DNA of 22,220 bases from Dunaliella salina (GCA_002284615.2 MU069598.1:69380-91599); one strand, 5' to 3'; shown: positions 9,164-18,908, numbered from the stretch's first letter. Notes: a model not told the origin generated them from the sequence alone. A program made the numbers and translations.

Positions 9164-9290
9164 TGCCGTGCACATATGGAAAAAAAAGGAAGATTCAACA
9201 ATGCCTGCCGTGCCCATATGAAGGAGGAAGATTCAACAATGCCTGCCATGCCTATATGAAAAAGGAAAAATAAACAATGCCTGCTGCTTG
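9164..9290 (+). repeat. ~40-bp tandem repeat, 3 copies
   Basis: Units TGCCGTGC-CATATGAA … GATTCAACAATGCC begin at about 9164, 9206 and 9244; a fourth partial start is at 9279. Confidence 0.85.
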
Positions 9291-9534
9291 AGGTGTAGGT
9301 CTAGGTCACAAGGTTTGCGGCATTAAACAGATTTGGGGGTGCTCTGCCCTGGGTCTACAGGTATTGTGGACGCGGTGTTCCTATGAAGTGGCTTCCTTTC
9401 TCCTTCTCTTCTCGCGCACAGGGGTGTGACTCCCATGGTAAATGCGGAGCTCACGCTTTGCTTTGCAGTCGCGCCTACTTGCACTTTACTTTCGCTTTCC
9501 TTTACTTTTGCTTTTTGTTTCCTCACGCGCAAAG

Positions 9535-9573
9535 GATGTGACCCCCATGGTTGATGCGGACCTCAGAGCCTTG
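9535..9573 (+). CDS. POLH: POLH exon D copy 2 (possible cassette)
   Basis: After cgcgcaaag the 39 nt encode DVTPMVDADLRAL at phase 0, and a GT donor (gtgaag) follows at phase 0. As a symmetric mini-exon it could be spliced in before exon D without shifting the frame. Whether it is used is unknown. Confidence 0.3.
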
Positions 9574-9723
9574 GTGAAGCATTGGCTTTCTTTCCCTTTT
9601 TCCTCACCCACACAGGATGTGACTTCCATGGTAGATGCGGAGCTCTCACTCTGCATTTATTTTACTTTGCTTTTGCACTTATCTTCACTTCACTTGTACT
9701 TACACTTTTCCTCATACGCGTAG

Positions 9724-9762
9724 GATGTGACCCCCATGGTCAATGCGGAGCTCAGAGCCTTG
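9724..9762 (+). CDS. POLH: POLH exon D copy 4 (possible cassette)
   Basis: 39 nt after acceptor tag encode DVTPMVNAELRAL, phase 0 to 0, donor gtgaat. The reading frame also continues unspliced into exon D, so an acceptor choice here with spacer retention would lengthen the protein in frame. Confidence 0.3.
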
Positions 9763-9918
9763 GTGAATTGTTGGCTTCCTTTCACTTTTTCCTCACCCGC
9801 ACAGGATGTGACTTCCGAGGCGGATGCGGAGCTCACGCTTTACATTGCTTTTGCACTGCCCTACATGTTGCTATTACTTTGCTTTGCTTTTCACTCTCCC
9901 TTTTCCTCACACACTCAG

Positions 9919-10047
9919 GATGTGACCCCCATGGTGGATGCGGAGCTGAAAGCATTGGGTGAGGGCCACAATGGGCAGGCCTCTGAAGCGCTTGTGGACT
10001 TGGCTCAGAGGGCGGTGCAGTGCAGCGTGTTGGAGGGAGGTGTGCAG
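9919..10047 (+). CDS. POLH: POLH exon D (DVTPMVDAELKAL … VLEGGVQ)
   Basis: Acceptor cacactcag, 129 nt, phase 0 to 0, donor gtgact. It supplies the D of LDEVYLD and then DVTPMVDAELKAL, a Gly/Asn/Gln-rich linker, and LAQRAVQCSVLEGGVQ. In Pol eta the block after DE-YLD is the variable linker before the second half of the palm, so low conservation is expected. An alternative donor inside (GCATTGG|gtgagg at 9959) would make a shorter exon but change phase. Its last 30 nt and donor are repeated downstream. Confidence 0.75.
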
Positions 10048-10345
10048 GTGACTTTGGTGTGCAGAGCAGGAGCTTGTGCTGTGCAGGAGGAGGTGTGCAG
10101 GGGAATTTTGTTTGCAGAGCAGCATGTTGGAAGGGGGTGTTCAAGTAAGTTCGGTTTGCAGTGCGAAACGAGGGGTGCAGGTGAGTAGGTGAGCAGTGTC
10201 GCGTGTGGAGGGGAAGTGTCGTATGTAAGTTTAGAGCCGAGTGCAGAAGGTTGGCATGCAGTGCTCAGGGAGGTGTGCAGCTGAGCTTAGTGAGCAGAGC
10301 AGCGCGTTTGAAGGAGATGTGCAGGTAAGTTTGATGTACAAAAAG
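10021..10345 (+). repeat. Array of exon D donor junction, ~7 units
   Basis: Variants of GCAGAGCAGCGTGTTGGA, GGGAGGTGTGCAG and gtaagtttggtgt repeat with junctions near 10048, 10100, 10145, 10182, 10225, 10280 and 10326. Several keep a consensus donor (gtgagt at 10182, gtaagt at 10225 and 10326). The repeat unit is the exon end plus the intron start. Confidence 0.8.
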
Positions 10346-10465
10346 GTGGTGGAGACAAAGTTCAAACGGGAGACAAAGTCAGAAGGGTGGAGACAAAGTG
10401 GGAAGGGTGCAGACAAAGTTGGGAAGAGGTGTGCATGTATGTCAATGTGCAAGCTGGTGCTTCTT

Positions 10466-10500
<35 letters not shown>

Positions 10501-11128
10501 GGTTGATCCATTGCTTTGTCCGCTGCATATTAGGACAGTCCAAATCGTGCGGACCAGTAGCAGGTGCAGGGGGGATGGTACCAGCTGAGCACTGGAGTGC
10601 CGCTGCAGCTGAAATTGTGGAAGGTGGCAGCAGCTGAAGTCCTGGAGGGGTGCAGCAAGTGCAGGCTGAGAAGATGACACAGGCATGGGGGTGCGTCCTG
10701 TGGCTTACGCATCTTGAGGACTTGCACAAAATGAATAGAACGTATGAACAAACGCGGCACTGCTATAGCAGTGAGCTCCTGCCTAGCCTGCTTTCTTGCA
10801 TTGCGTTGAGCAGCTCCAGCCAGAGGGCCTGTTGATATTTCATCAATCGCTCAGTTCCACCAAACATGCCGAACATCGAAATCCATATTAGAATTTGCTG
10901 TGGCTCTCAGAAGATCCCAGCCGCCCTGACAGGACCAGGGTGTTTTGCAAACTGTGGATTGTCCGTGTAGAGAAGGGCCGTGTGGGCCTGTTGGTGCTGT
11001 TGCTACTCCCTGTCCCAGCCAGGCAAGGCTGCTTCTTCCCCAATTGCCTCGACACGATTCATGTCAGCAATGACTGTGGCTGTGGCAGCTGCAGTCACAG
11101 CTGGCCTGGCCCGCTTGCCCAATGCATA
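10346..11128 (+). other. POLH intron D-E, first part
   Basis: Short GACAAAGT-type repeats (10355-10420) and a CTG triplet tract are present. Otherwise no gene or element was recognised. Confidence 0.5.
10468..10498. repeat. (GCT)10 triplet repeat
   Basis: Ten uninterrupted GCT units. All frames on both strands give homopolymers (Leu, Cys, Ala, Ser, Gln), so the open frames crossing it are not evidence for genes. Confidence 0.97.
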
Positions 11129-11332
11129 CCGTAGATCTTGGTGACCATCGCGCATTGTTTATCTTCATGCAAGCTCTGCGTAATGCACAAAAATTGGTCT
11201 TGAGGTGCAAATTAGGTGAAATTTCGGGGTTTTTCGAAGAATTTGGTGCGTAAGGGGGGGGTGCGCAATGGATTTATTCAATTCAAAAAATTAGGGTGCG
11301 TGCTGGTCACAAAGCTCTACGGTATTCCGGCT
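11129..11332. mobile_element. MITE with ~27-bp imperfect inverted ends and TA flanks
   Basis: The left end CCGTAGATCTTGGTGACCA matches the reverse complement of the right end, CCGTAGAGCTTTGTGACCA, with two differences, and similarity continues a few bases inward. Both ends are flanked by TA, as in Tc1/mariner-type elements. It is 204 bp, with no open frame of note. Confidence 0.65.
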
Positions 11333-11779
11333 TGCGCATCATGAGAACAGGAGTGTGTGTGGAGCCGAGTGCACATTCTCATTTGCAGGCATGCAACTTT
11401 GGCACAGGCTGCCTGAATGTGTGCATGATGCTCAGTGCATGTGCCTGCTCTCCTACACTCTAAAGGGCCCTGGTTGCGGCTGACTGCTCAGGAAGCGATT
11501 ACAACCCATTCTTGGAGTTGTGTAGGTGGAGCCATGGGTGTAAGCTCCTGCTTCACTGCTGTCCAGGATAAGAATGTGTGCCAAGGACTGCCGATAACCA
11601 CAGGTTGCCGGACAACAAGGTCAGCCTACCCTGACACCTGGCCTCCTGAATTAGGTCCAAAGCCTCTCAGAGGAAATGTGTGTGCTTGGATAGGCATGCA
11701 CTTATGTGTTTGCAGGGCCAGCGCATCGCGTGGACCTCGACCAGATCTGAGCTAACCCTGTAGACTTGCGTTGCTGCCT
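11333..11779 (+). other. Intron sequence, nothing recognised
   Basis: The 106-codon open frame at 11435-11755 has no recognisable motif and no coding signature. Confidence 0.45.
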
Positions 11780-13300
11780 GCAGCGATAAGCACCCTTTGT
11801 TCCTGCATGATTCTTATTGCATGCGGACCTGCACCCTTTGGGCCTATAGCAATATGCGCCCTTTGCATCTTGCATGACTCTCATTGCAGGTGGACCTACA
11901 TCGACATGCACCCATTGGTCCTGCAGCACCATGCATCGTTTGAGCCTATGCTATAGGCTATAGCAACACGCACCCCTTGATCCTGCATCCTATCATCCTG
12001 CATCCTATCATCCTGCATGCTTCTCATTGCAGGTGGACCTGCAGCCACATGCATCCATTGGTCCTGCAGCACCATGCATCGTTTGAGCCTATACTATAGC
12101 CTATAGCAACACGCACCCCTTGATCCTGCATTCCATCATCCTGCATCCTATCATCCTGCATGCTTCTCATTGCAGGTGGACCTGCAGCCACATGCACCTC
12201 TTAATCCTGAAGCAGCATGCATCGTTTGGCCCACAGCAGCATACCCCTCTGAACCTGCAGCAGCATGCGATCAAATTTGCATCCTGCATGTTTCTTGTTG
12301 CATGTGCAGCCATGTGCACCCTTGGAGCCTACAGCGGAATGCGCGCCCTTCAATCCTGCCATTTTTTGGGCTGCCTCCGGTGTGGTCCCTGCATTCCAAT
12401 TTACTTTTGCTGCCTGCATCCTATCATCCTGCATCCTTGACCCTGCATGTTCCTCTTTGCGGGTGGACCCAGAGAGAAATGCCCCCTTTGATCCTTTAGC
12501 AACATGCACCCTTTCGCCTGCGCACCATGCACCCTTTGGGCCTACAGAAAGATGCAACCTTTGATCCCGCATGGCTCTCATTGCAGGTAGACCTGCAGCA
12601 ACATGCACCCTTTAAGCCTACAGCGACACGCACCCCTTGATCCTGCAATCTATCATCCTGCACCTTATCATCCTGCGTGTCTCTCATTGCAGGTGGACTT
12701 GCAGCGACATGTACCCTTTGATCCTGCAGCAACATGCACTCTGTGGACCCACGGCTCCATGCTCCCTTTGAGCCTGCATGACACAGCAAGATGCACCCTT
12801 CCAGCCTACAACATGATGCGCCCTTTAATCCTGCATGATTCCCAATGCAGGTGAACCTGCAGCTGCATGCACTCTTTGAGCCTACAGCGAATGCGCGCCC
12901 TTTGATCCCGCCTTTTTCTTTTTCCGGCTGCCTGCAGTGCTGCCCGCGCTCCATTTTTTCCATGGCTGCCTGCATCCTGTCATCCTGCATGTTCCTGTTT
13001 GCATGTGGACCCATGTGCAGCCATGTGCACCCTTGGAGCCTACAGCGGAATGCGCGCCCTTCGATCCTGCCATTTTTGGGGCTGCCTTCGGTGTGGTCCC
13101 TGCATTTCATTTTTTTTTTTTGCTGCCTGCATCCTATCATCCTGCATCCTTGATCCTGCATGTTTCTGTTTGCAGGTGGACCTGGAGCGAAATACCCCCT
13201 TTGATCCTGCAGCGGCATGCACCCTTCCAGCCTACAACATGATGCGATTTTTGATCCTGCATTTTCCTCATTGCAGGTGGACTTGGAGCATGAGGGAGAC
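11780..13300 (+). repeat. Array of exon E acceptor junction, ~12 degenerate units
   Basis: The unit is a pyrimidine-rich ttctcattgcag followed by GTGGACCTGCAG and then ACATGCACCCTTTGATCCTGC-type sequence. Clear acceptor-like junctions lie near 11889, 12032, 12175, 12588, 12692, 12850 and 13177, and the real one at 13277. Decayed ones (tgcatgtg, tgcgggtg) lie near 11822, 12301, 12462 and 13000. A longer ~700-bp segmental duplication is visible: 12290-12480 closely matches 12990-13200. Many long frames on both strands are repeat artefacts. Confidence 0.9.
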
Positions 13301-13316
13301 AGACGGCTTGTTGTGG
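13277..13316 (+). CDS. POLH: POLH exon E (VDLEHEGDRRLVV)
   Basis: Acceptor cctcattgcag, 40 nt, phase 0 to 1, donor gtgagt. It reads VDLEHEGDRRLVV. With exon F it gives RRLVVAAMIAKRLRDAV, which aligns with human LTVGAVIVEEMRAAI and with the Asp-Arg-Arg region of plant Pol eta. It is a microexon, and is assigned mainly because both phases and the join to exon F fit. Confidence 0.8.
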
Positions 13317-13439
13317 GTGAGTGAACTTCTGTGTAGGGCACAGCAGCAGTGTGAATCGGAATCAGCAAATGGGCGGCATGTGATCCGTGAGGCATTCAAA
13401 ACACCTTTCATGCTCTGCCACGTGCTGAACACATGCAGC

Positions 13440-13835
13440 TTGCAGAGTGTCTGCATAGCTTGCACTCCGCAGTGTTGGCTGAGCACAAGAAGCTTGTGGT
13501 GTGCAAACTACTTGTCTGCAGAGCTTGCACTCCACAATGTTGGCTGAGCATGGGTAGCTTGTGGAGTGCAAACTACTTGTCTGCATAGCTTGCACTATGC
13601 AATGTCAGCTGAGCACAAGTAGCTTGTGGAGTGCAAACTACTTGTCTGCAGAGCTTGCACTCTGCAGTGTTAGCTGAGCACAGTAGCTTGTGGAGTGCAA
13701 ACTACTTGTCTGCAGAGCTTGCACTCCACAGTGTTGGCTGAGCACAAGTAGCTTGTGGAGTGCAAACTACTTGTCTGCAGAGCTTGCACTCCACAGTGTT
13801 GGCTGAGCACAAGTAGCTTGTGGAGTGCATACACT
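13440..13835 (+). repeat. 65-bp tandem array, ~6 copies
   Basis: CTTGTCTGCA recurs at 13511, 13576, 13641, 13705 and 13770, with a diverged first copy before. Each unit holds an inverted repeat, TTGCACTCC … GGAGTGCAA, so the array can fold into repeated hairpins. It lies about 120 bp inside the intron after exon E and does not contain the exon. Confidence 0.93.
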
Positions 13836-14365
13836 TGCCAACAAATGCTGGCATGGCTCCAGGAAAGAGACATTACATCAGTAAAGGGGATGTCATTTAC
13901 GCATGCCGGTTCACATCTTGTAGGTATTTCCCATGCCACATCGTACCTTCAACGTCCCTCGCATGTGTTCACCTCAGCAATTACCTGGGAAACAAACAAT
14001 ATGACTGTGCAGCGGCTTCACACGTCCTTGCTATTGCCCTCACTTGTAAGCAGCAGCCACAGTTTCACAACATCATGGGCTGCATTGCACGGCCACGCCC
14101 ACCATGCACCTTAAAATCGGATTGGCAATGTTCCATGCTGACGTGCCTCATCCTGTGCTCACAAGCAACTCGGTGCCTGCCACGCTCTCCTTGCTCCTCC
14201 CCCTATTGCTTGACCACTATTCATGAAGGCCAAACCGGCATGCCTCTGTCTGCCTCCAGTGCTCCTTGTAGCTTTCGCTCATGCTAGCAGTCTAGCTGCA
14301 GCAAGATCCCCATTTCCTTATGCATGTGCTGGCGCTCAAATACCACAAAGGAGGGAAGGAGGGGG
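13836..14365 (+). other. Intron sequence, nothing recognised
   Basis: An open frame of 155 codons (13820-14287) starts in the 65-bp array and has no recognised domain. Confidence 0.45.
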
Positions 14366-14468
14366 AAAATTTTCACTGCCTGCAAGCTTGTCTCCCTTGC
14401 TCATCCCTTCCTCTGTTGCGAGGAAGGGATGAGCGAGGGAGACAAGGTTGCAGGCAGTGAAAATTTTT
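14366..14468. mobile_element. Foldback element, 47-bp arms, 8-bp loop
   Basis: Left arm 14366-14412 (starts AAAATTTTCACTGCCTGC) and right arm 14421-14468 are reverse complements with two mismatches, separated by CTGTTGCG. The two strands give nearly the same peptides, as expected from a palindrome. It may be a foldback MITE or the product of a hairpin-mediated rearrangement. No clear target duplication was found. Confidence 0.75.
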
Positions 14469-14966
14469 TTGTACCAATGAGAAGGGAGCCAAACGCTGCC
14501 TTGCGTCAATGAAAAAGGCAAGGGAGCAAAAGGCTGCGCTGCCTCTTTTTTAAAAAAATGTGCCTTTCAGAAGTCATCCGACACCCATATGCGTGACGCA
14601 GGACGTCCTCGTAGGGAGCGAAGGCCACAGCATGCAACATGCTGTGTCGCTAATTTGCCAGAAACCCATCTTGCCGGTGATGCGCATTGCTTGCGTCAAT
14701 GAAGGCCTTGCTCCAGTGGCTCCTCCTGCCTTCATCACCACAGCCATGGCACAAATGCTGCTGATGCGTAATGCTTTTAGGCCTAGTATCTTGCTTTTAG
14801 GCCTAGTATCTTGCTGAACACAAACACATGCGTGCTCCCGAGGGGGGGTACCCATGCCCAGGTCTATGTCCTTCCATTGCTGTCCCCCTGCACTACCATG
14901 AAGTCATCGCTTTTGGCCACATCCCATATGCTGATCACAGCTCCACATGTGTGACCCTACATGCAG

Positions 14967-15021
14967 CTGCAATGATCGCCAAGCGGCTGCGTGATGCTGT
15001 GCGCAATGATCCTGCCTGCGG
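14967..15021 (+). CDS. POLH: POLH exon F (AAMIAKRLRDAV)
   Basis: Acceptor ctacatgcag, 55 nt, phase 1 to 2, donor gtgagt. It reads (A)AMIAKRLRDAVRNDPAC and joins exon G as ACGYTCSAGIAANK. This is the palm helix before the CSAGI strand (human GAVIVEEMRAAIERETGFQCSAGI). Its final 14 nt and donor are the first unit of a 37-bp tandem repeat. Confidence 0.9.
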
Positions 15022-15175
15022 GTGAGTTGATAGGGTGCTTTGTCAATCCTGCCTGCGGGTGAGTTGATAGGGTTCTCTCTTAAATCTGCCTGCAGGTGAG
15101 TTGATGGGGTGCCTTGTCGATCCTGCGTGCGGGTGAGTTGATAGGGTGCTTTATTGATCCTGCCTAAGGGTGGAG
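15008..15175 (+). repeat. Array of exon F donor junction, exact 37-bp period
   Basis: GATCCTGCCTGCGG|gtgagttgatag and the next 11 to 12 bases repeat with gtgagt at 15022, 15059, 15096 and 15133. A decayed fifth unit (gcctaagggtggag) lies at about 15170. All four intact donors match consensus. Confidence 0.95.
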
Positions 15176-15189
15176 GTGCACGTGGGGAG

Positions 15190-15535
15190 CCTTGGTGCTT
15201 CCTCGGCTCTGTCCGTGTTTGATGCTGCCTGCTAAAGAGGGTGCATGGTGCTTTTGTTGGCCTCGCTTTTCTTTGACACTGCCTTCATGTGGGGAGCCTT
15301 GGTGTTGGGCCCTTTCTACGTTGAATACTGGCTGCGGCAGAGGGCACACAGCACTGCACATGGATACTGCTACGGTACTGCACATAATTCTGCCTATTTT
15401 TGAATGTTGCCTGTTGAAGAGGGCACAGGGTACTGCACACGCTCGCTGCCTATGTTCAATACTGCTACAATACTGCACACTGCTATACCTATGTTTGAAA
15501 CTGCTGAAGAGGGCACTTCGTACCTTGTAGGCAGC
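15190..15535 (+). repeat. Degenerate repeat of TTGA-ACTGCCTG … GAGGGCAC type
   Basis: Imperfect units containing ttgaatactg-ctgc, gaagagggcac and actgcacac recur from 15215 to 15520 at 45 to 90 bp, too diverged for a clean consensus. Confidence 0.6.
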
Positions 15536-16020
15536 GCTAGGCTGCTCGCCTGTTTGCATACAGAAAGCTCACACAGGGGCTCATTTGCAGCAACTGCTCA
15601 TTTCGCGTCATTTGATGGTCCCATCTTCAGCGGGCCAAGAATGTCTGTGCCTAAGCAGAAAAATGATGGTTTGCATGATTTCATGTTATGGAAGGATCGA
15701 CAGGGTAGAGTCATGCATGCAATTGATGAAATTCATGCAAGCGTTTTCATGGGCATAAACTGCCAAGACATGCTTGCTATCATGCTTCCATAAAGGAGTA
15801 GAAAAAGAAAAGTATGCGCAGGTCATTGGCCGCGCAGCCTTGTGCTCTGAAGTTCAGGTCCCTTCATCTCAACTTACATTTTGATGGCAAAAAGTGGAAA
15901 ATCATGGTCACAATGAAGCCCATGGAAGGAGCCAGTGTGATCATGAATGGCACTGTATTCCAGATACAGTTACAAAGGAGGCATCATAAAGTGGAGAAGG
16001 GCTGCGTGCCCTCACATGCT
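15536..16020 (+). other. Unassigned open stretches inside intron F-G
   Basis: One frame is open to 15793 (ending DEIHASVFMGINCQDMLAI) and another runs 15814-16185 (with LHLNLHFDGKKWKIMVTM). Both have a more protein-like composition than the surrounding intron. I recognise neither. They could be fragments of a transposable element or of a captured gene, or chance. Confidence 0.2.
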
Positions 16021-16209
16021 CACAGTTGCTCAACATCCTGGGCTTCCTTGGTGTGCATCAGAGGAGTGTCTGGACTTATGACATACCTGCATTCCGTGCT
16101 ATGTGTGGAGTTCTTTCCTTGGGCATCTCTCTTTTGTGCAGCTAAAGTGGACTGGGCATTTCTTCTCACTGTCCCATGTTTTTGATGTGCTTTGTGGCTC
16201 GTTCCACAG

Positions 16210-16327
16210 CTACACATGCTCTGCAGGGATTGCGGCAAACAAACTGGTGGCCAAGATCGGCAGCGCGCGCAATAAACCTGCCCAGCAGACCCTTGTCCTA
16301 CCCAGGGCTGTGAATGGCCTGATGCAG
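16210..16327 (+). CDS. POLH: POLH exon G (YTCSAGIAANKLVAKIG, NKPAQQTLV)
   Basis: Acceptor cgttccacag, 118 nt, phase 2 to 0, donor gtgaga. It encodes YTCSAGIAANKLVAKIG, SAR, NKPAQQTLV and LPRAVNGLMQ. This is the most conserved palm block of Pol eta (human CSAGISHNKVLAKLA and LNKPNRQTLV). It includes the Lys of NKP, which contacts the incoming nucleotide triphosphate in the human structure. NKPAQQT is the plant-like form. The tail aligns with the segment before the PI-KI thumb entry. Confidence 0.96.
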
Positions 16328-18908
16328 GTGAGAGGGTGACGGGTGACTCAGATTGATTGTTCAGGTTGGCTGTATGTCAGAGCAAATGGAGCGCATTCCA
16401 ATTGTAGGCGATTGCAAGCTAAATTATAAGGGGCATGGTGCTGAAAGGAACCACAGGGAGTGTTCAGCAGTTAGGGTCAGGGCAGTGCAGTCTGGCTCTT
16501 CTGTAGAAGAAACCAGCCCTGCAGCATTTCAAGGCATCCTCCGTACGTTGTGTTGAAGGCTTGTGTGTTGGAGGTGAGCGCTCTTGGTGCGCTCTGTGTT
16601 CGTTCAGTATTTGGCCTCAAAATCAAGTTAATACAGCGATCTCAAATGTTTGATCCATTTCTTCCTATCACGTGCACAAAAGGCTGCAAGTCTGTCATAT
16701 GGCGTGCTTCCAGTGAGCAGCAAAATAAAAAGTGAAGGGGTCGAAAGTAAACTTAAGGGACGTCAGTATTTGCCGTTGCCCAAGAAGATCTAAGAGAGCC
16801 AGAGGAATGGGCATAAGATATCCAAGCAGAAGCATGAGGGGAGCAGCTCTGCCACCAAATCAAGTATAAGAATCGAGACTGGATGCAATCTCGCGCAAAT
16901 TTTGGGTACCAAAATGTTTGCACCTCAGCATAAAGCTTGCTAACACTTATGTACGGATTAAATGGTAGCCCAAATGAAATGGAATTCAGTATTCACTCTG
17001 GTTTTATTAAAATGTGCTAGGTGCCTGGCACAGTTTGCTGCCTTTGTGTACGTGAGGCTCAGAAAAGAAGAGAAAAGAAAAGAAAAACACAAGCAGAGAT
17101 CACTCTCCCTGTTTCATCTGTTTGAGAAGGGGACACAGTGGCTATTGAGAGCCGAGAGTTTCCTCCACCACAAGGCAACAGAGAGAATGGGCTTGTGGAC
17201 AGTGTCACAGGAAGTGTCCGGCACCAGAACCTGTTTTGGGAAGTATTTTGGTCTTGATTAGGGCATCTAGTGGCGACAAACTTGTGAGTATTTATTTCTT
17301 AACGGGCATAAAGTTTACAAGCAAGCTTAAGTTGGAGGTCCATCCCCAATTGTTTAAACTGGTTGAGCTTACGTTTAGTACAACAGATCCCACAAAACAT
17401 CTAGGAAGATGGTGTGGGGAATGACAGCTTCAGCATTAATTAGATTGCGTTGGGTTGCATGCTGTGCTGTTGTCTAGTGTTCTCAACGCCTCGTGTCCTC
17501 ATAGAACTTAATTCAATGCAGTGCACGAGCCACTGTTTTGTGAGCAGCTGTGCTGGTCCTTTGAGCGGTCCTGTGCCTGCTGTGTGATTCATGATGTGAA
17601 GAAGAAAAAGGAGAGGTGGGATTGGCATGGAATAGGGGGGCACCAAGATTCCATTTGGGCGGTTGGAAGTGAGTATAGAGCTCGCAGAAAGATAAAAAAA
17701 TTTTATTCGAGGCATGATCAGGGATATGAAGATAGTGTCGTGCCAGCTAGTCGTCGCTCCCTGTGACCAAACCTGCTGGGACTACTCAGTTCTCTGTCCA
17801 ACAGTAGAACTGAGGTTCTTGGAGGCAAGTGAGATTGTGTGATAGTTCCCCATCTTTTCCTTTCTCGCCCTTGAACGAGACGGAAGAGAACCAAGGTTTG
17901 ATGAGAGCTTTTGTGATCATTCTGTCTGAAAGATCATGGTTTTCAGGTTTGAGGTGGACATGATGTGTTTCGTCCTATGGAGCAGGCATACAGGGCAAGT
18001 TCCTGAAGGCAGTGCTGGTCTCTGTCCACATGCAGGAACAAGCTCTGATATTGAGAGGTGTCGCCTGTCATGAGTTTTTGGCATTTGCAAGTCTGTGAAG
18101 CTCATTTGTGTGTTGATTCATTGATGGCACATTCCAAAACGGTCGACGTTCACCACTCTGAAGGTTGCACTTGTTTGTTGGTACACCAAAGGCAGTGCAG
18201 GTATTAAAGGAAAGGGTTTGCAGGTGTTAAGAAAGGGGTTGGTACACCAAAGATTGCAGCGCTGGTATTAAGAGTAGAAATTGTTGCCCAGATCCATGCA
18301 ATACCGTATGCCCATGAACTGTGCTCAAAATTCTATACATTTGCCGTTTAATACATGTCAATAAAAATGAAAAAAAGGGAATGTGCCAATCCTGATTAAA
18401 AACAATCTGTGTCTTCTCATTGTTGCCTTCTTGCTGGATCGTACTGTTCTTCACGGGGGTTTAAGTGTTTGTTTTGGTGTTTGTGTTTTTTTTGTTGTTT
18501 GTGGATTTAAATAGGGATCATGTTGGTTTAAATATTGATTTAAATTGGGATTGTATTGATCTTCACCGGGGCATGCTCCTCATGTTTATGGATTTAAAAT
18601 GGGCTTAAGTCAAGAAAATGCTTTGGCCCATTCCATGTCCTCCCTCACCTGTCAACATATGCGTTTGGCTGCACGTCTGTGCTGGAGGCGTCAGCTACTC
18701 CTGAGTGACTTTTTTCCACTGTGGAATGCTACAATGCTGCCTCTTGTTAGTGAGTCCCTCGGAGGAGGCAACATGTCACCTCCTGTCAAATCCTTTGTAG
18801 AGTCCTGCAATGCTACCTCATGTCATTGTGTGTGGGAATCAGGCGACCTTGAACATGTTGTCATGAGCCAGCCCAAGTCTTCCCTCTGTGTCGTGTTTAT
18901 CTGAACAG
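16328..18908 (+). other. POLH intron G-H
   Basis: A 2.6-kb intron. Two small duplications are visible: ttggtacaccaaag (about 18178 and 18239), and a TTCACGGGG/TTCACCGGGG segment with atttaaat runs (18437-18600). Open frames at 16962-17261, 17236-17424 and 17521-17766 have no recognisable domain. Confidence 0.55.

Larger units (their letters stand above)
8102..9421 (+). other. POLH intron C-D, before the exon D copies
   Basis: It holds a degraded MITE (about 8748-8900), a 42-bp repeat (9164-9290) and a run of 10 G near 8665. No coding block was recognised. Confidence 0.6.
9422..9957 (+). repeat. Exon D tandem array, 6 copies in two alternating types
   Basis: The block GATGTGACCCCCATGG and the GATGCGGAGCTC that follows start near 9422, 9535, 9616, 9724, 9805 and 9919, each after a pyrimidine-rich tract and AG. 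Copies 2, 4 and 6 end CC/CA-TTGGTGA or TTGGGTGA and keep a donor. Copies 1, 3 and 5 end in TCACGCTTT or TCTCACTC and have lost it. Spacings from copy 2 on are 81, 108, 81 and 114 bp, all multiples of three. From 9724 to the end of exon D the frame stays open through three copies and the intron-like spacers. Confidence 0.92.

Noticed and set aside
10398..10729. Frames with poly-Leu, poly-Cys, poly-Gln or poly-Ser
   Set aside because: All come from the (GCT)10 triplet tract in an intron.
11780..13547. Long open frames on both strands (up to 299 codons on the minus strand at 12496-13395)
   Set aside because: They follow the repeat units (CRSTCNESHAG-like phrases) and overlap the exon E array. 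Repeats without stops stay open in several frames.
17236..17766. Open frames with basic, protein-like stretches in intron G-H
   Set aside because: No domain was recognised, lengths are below about 80 codons, and no matching splice sites were found; left as intron.
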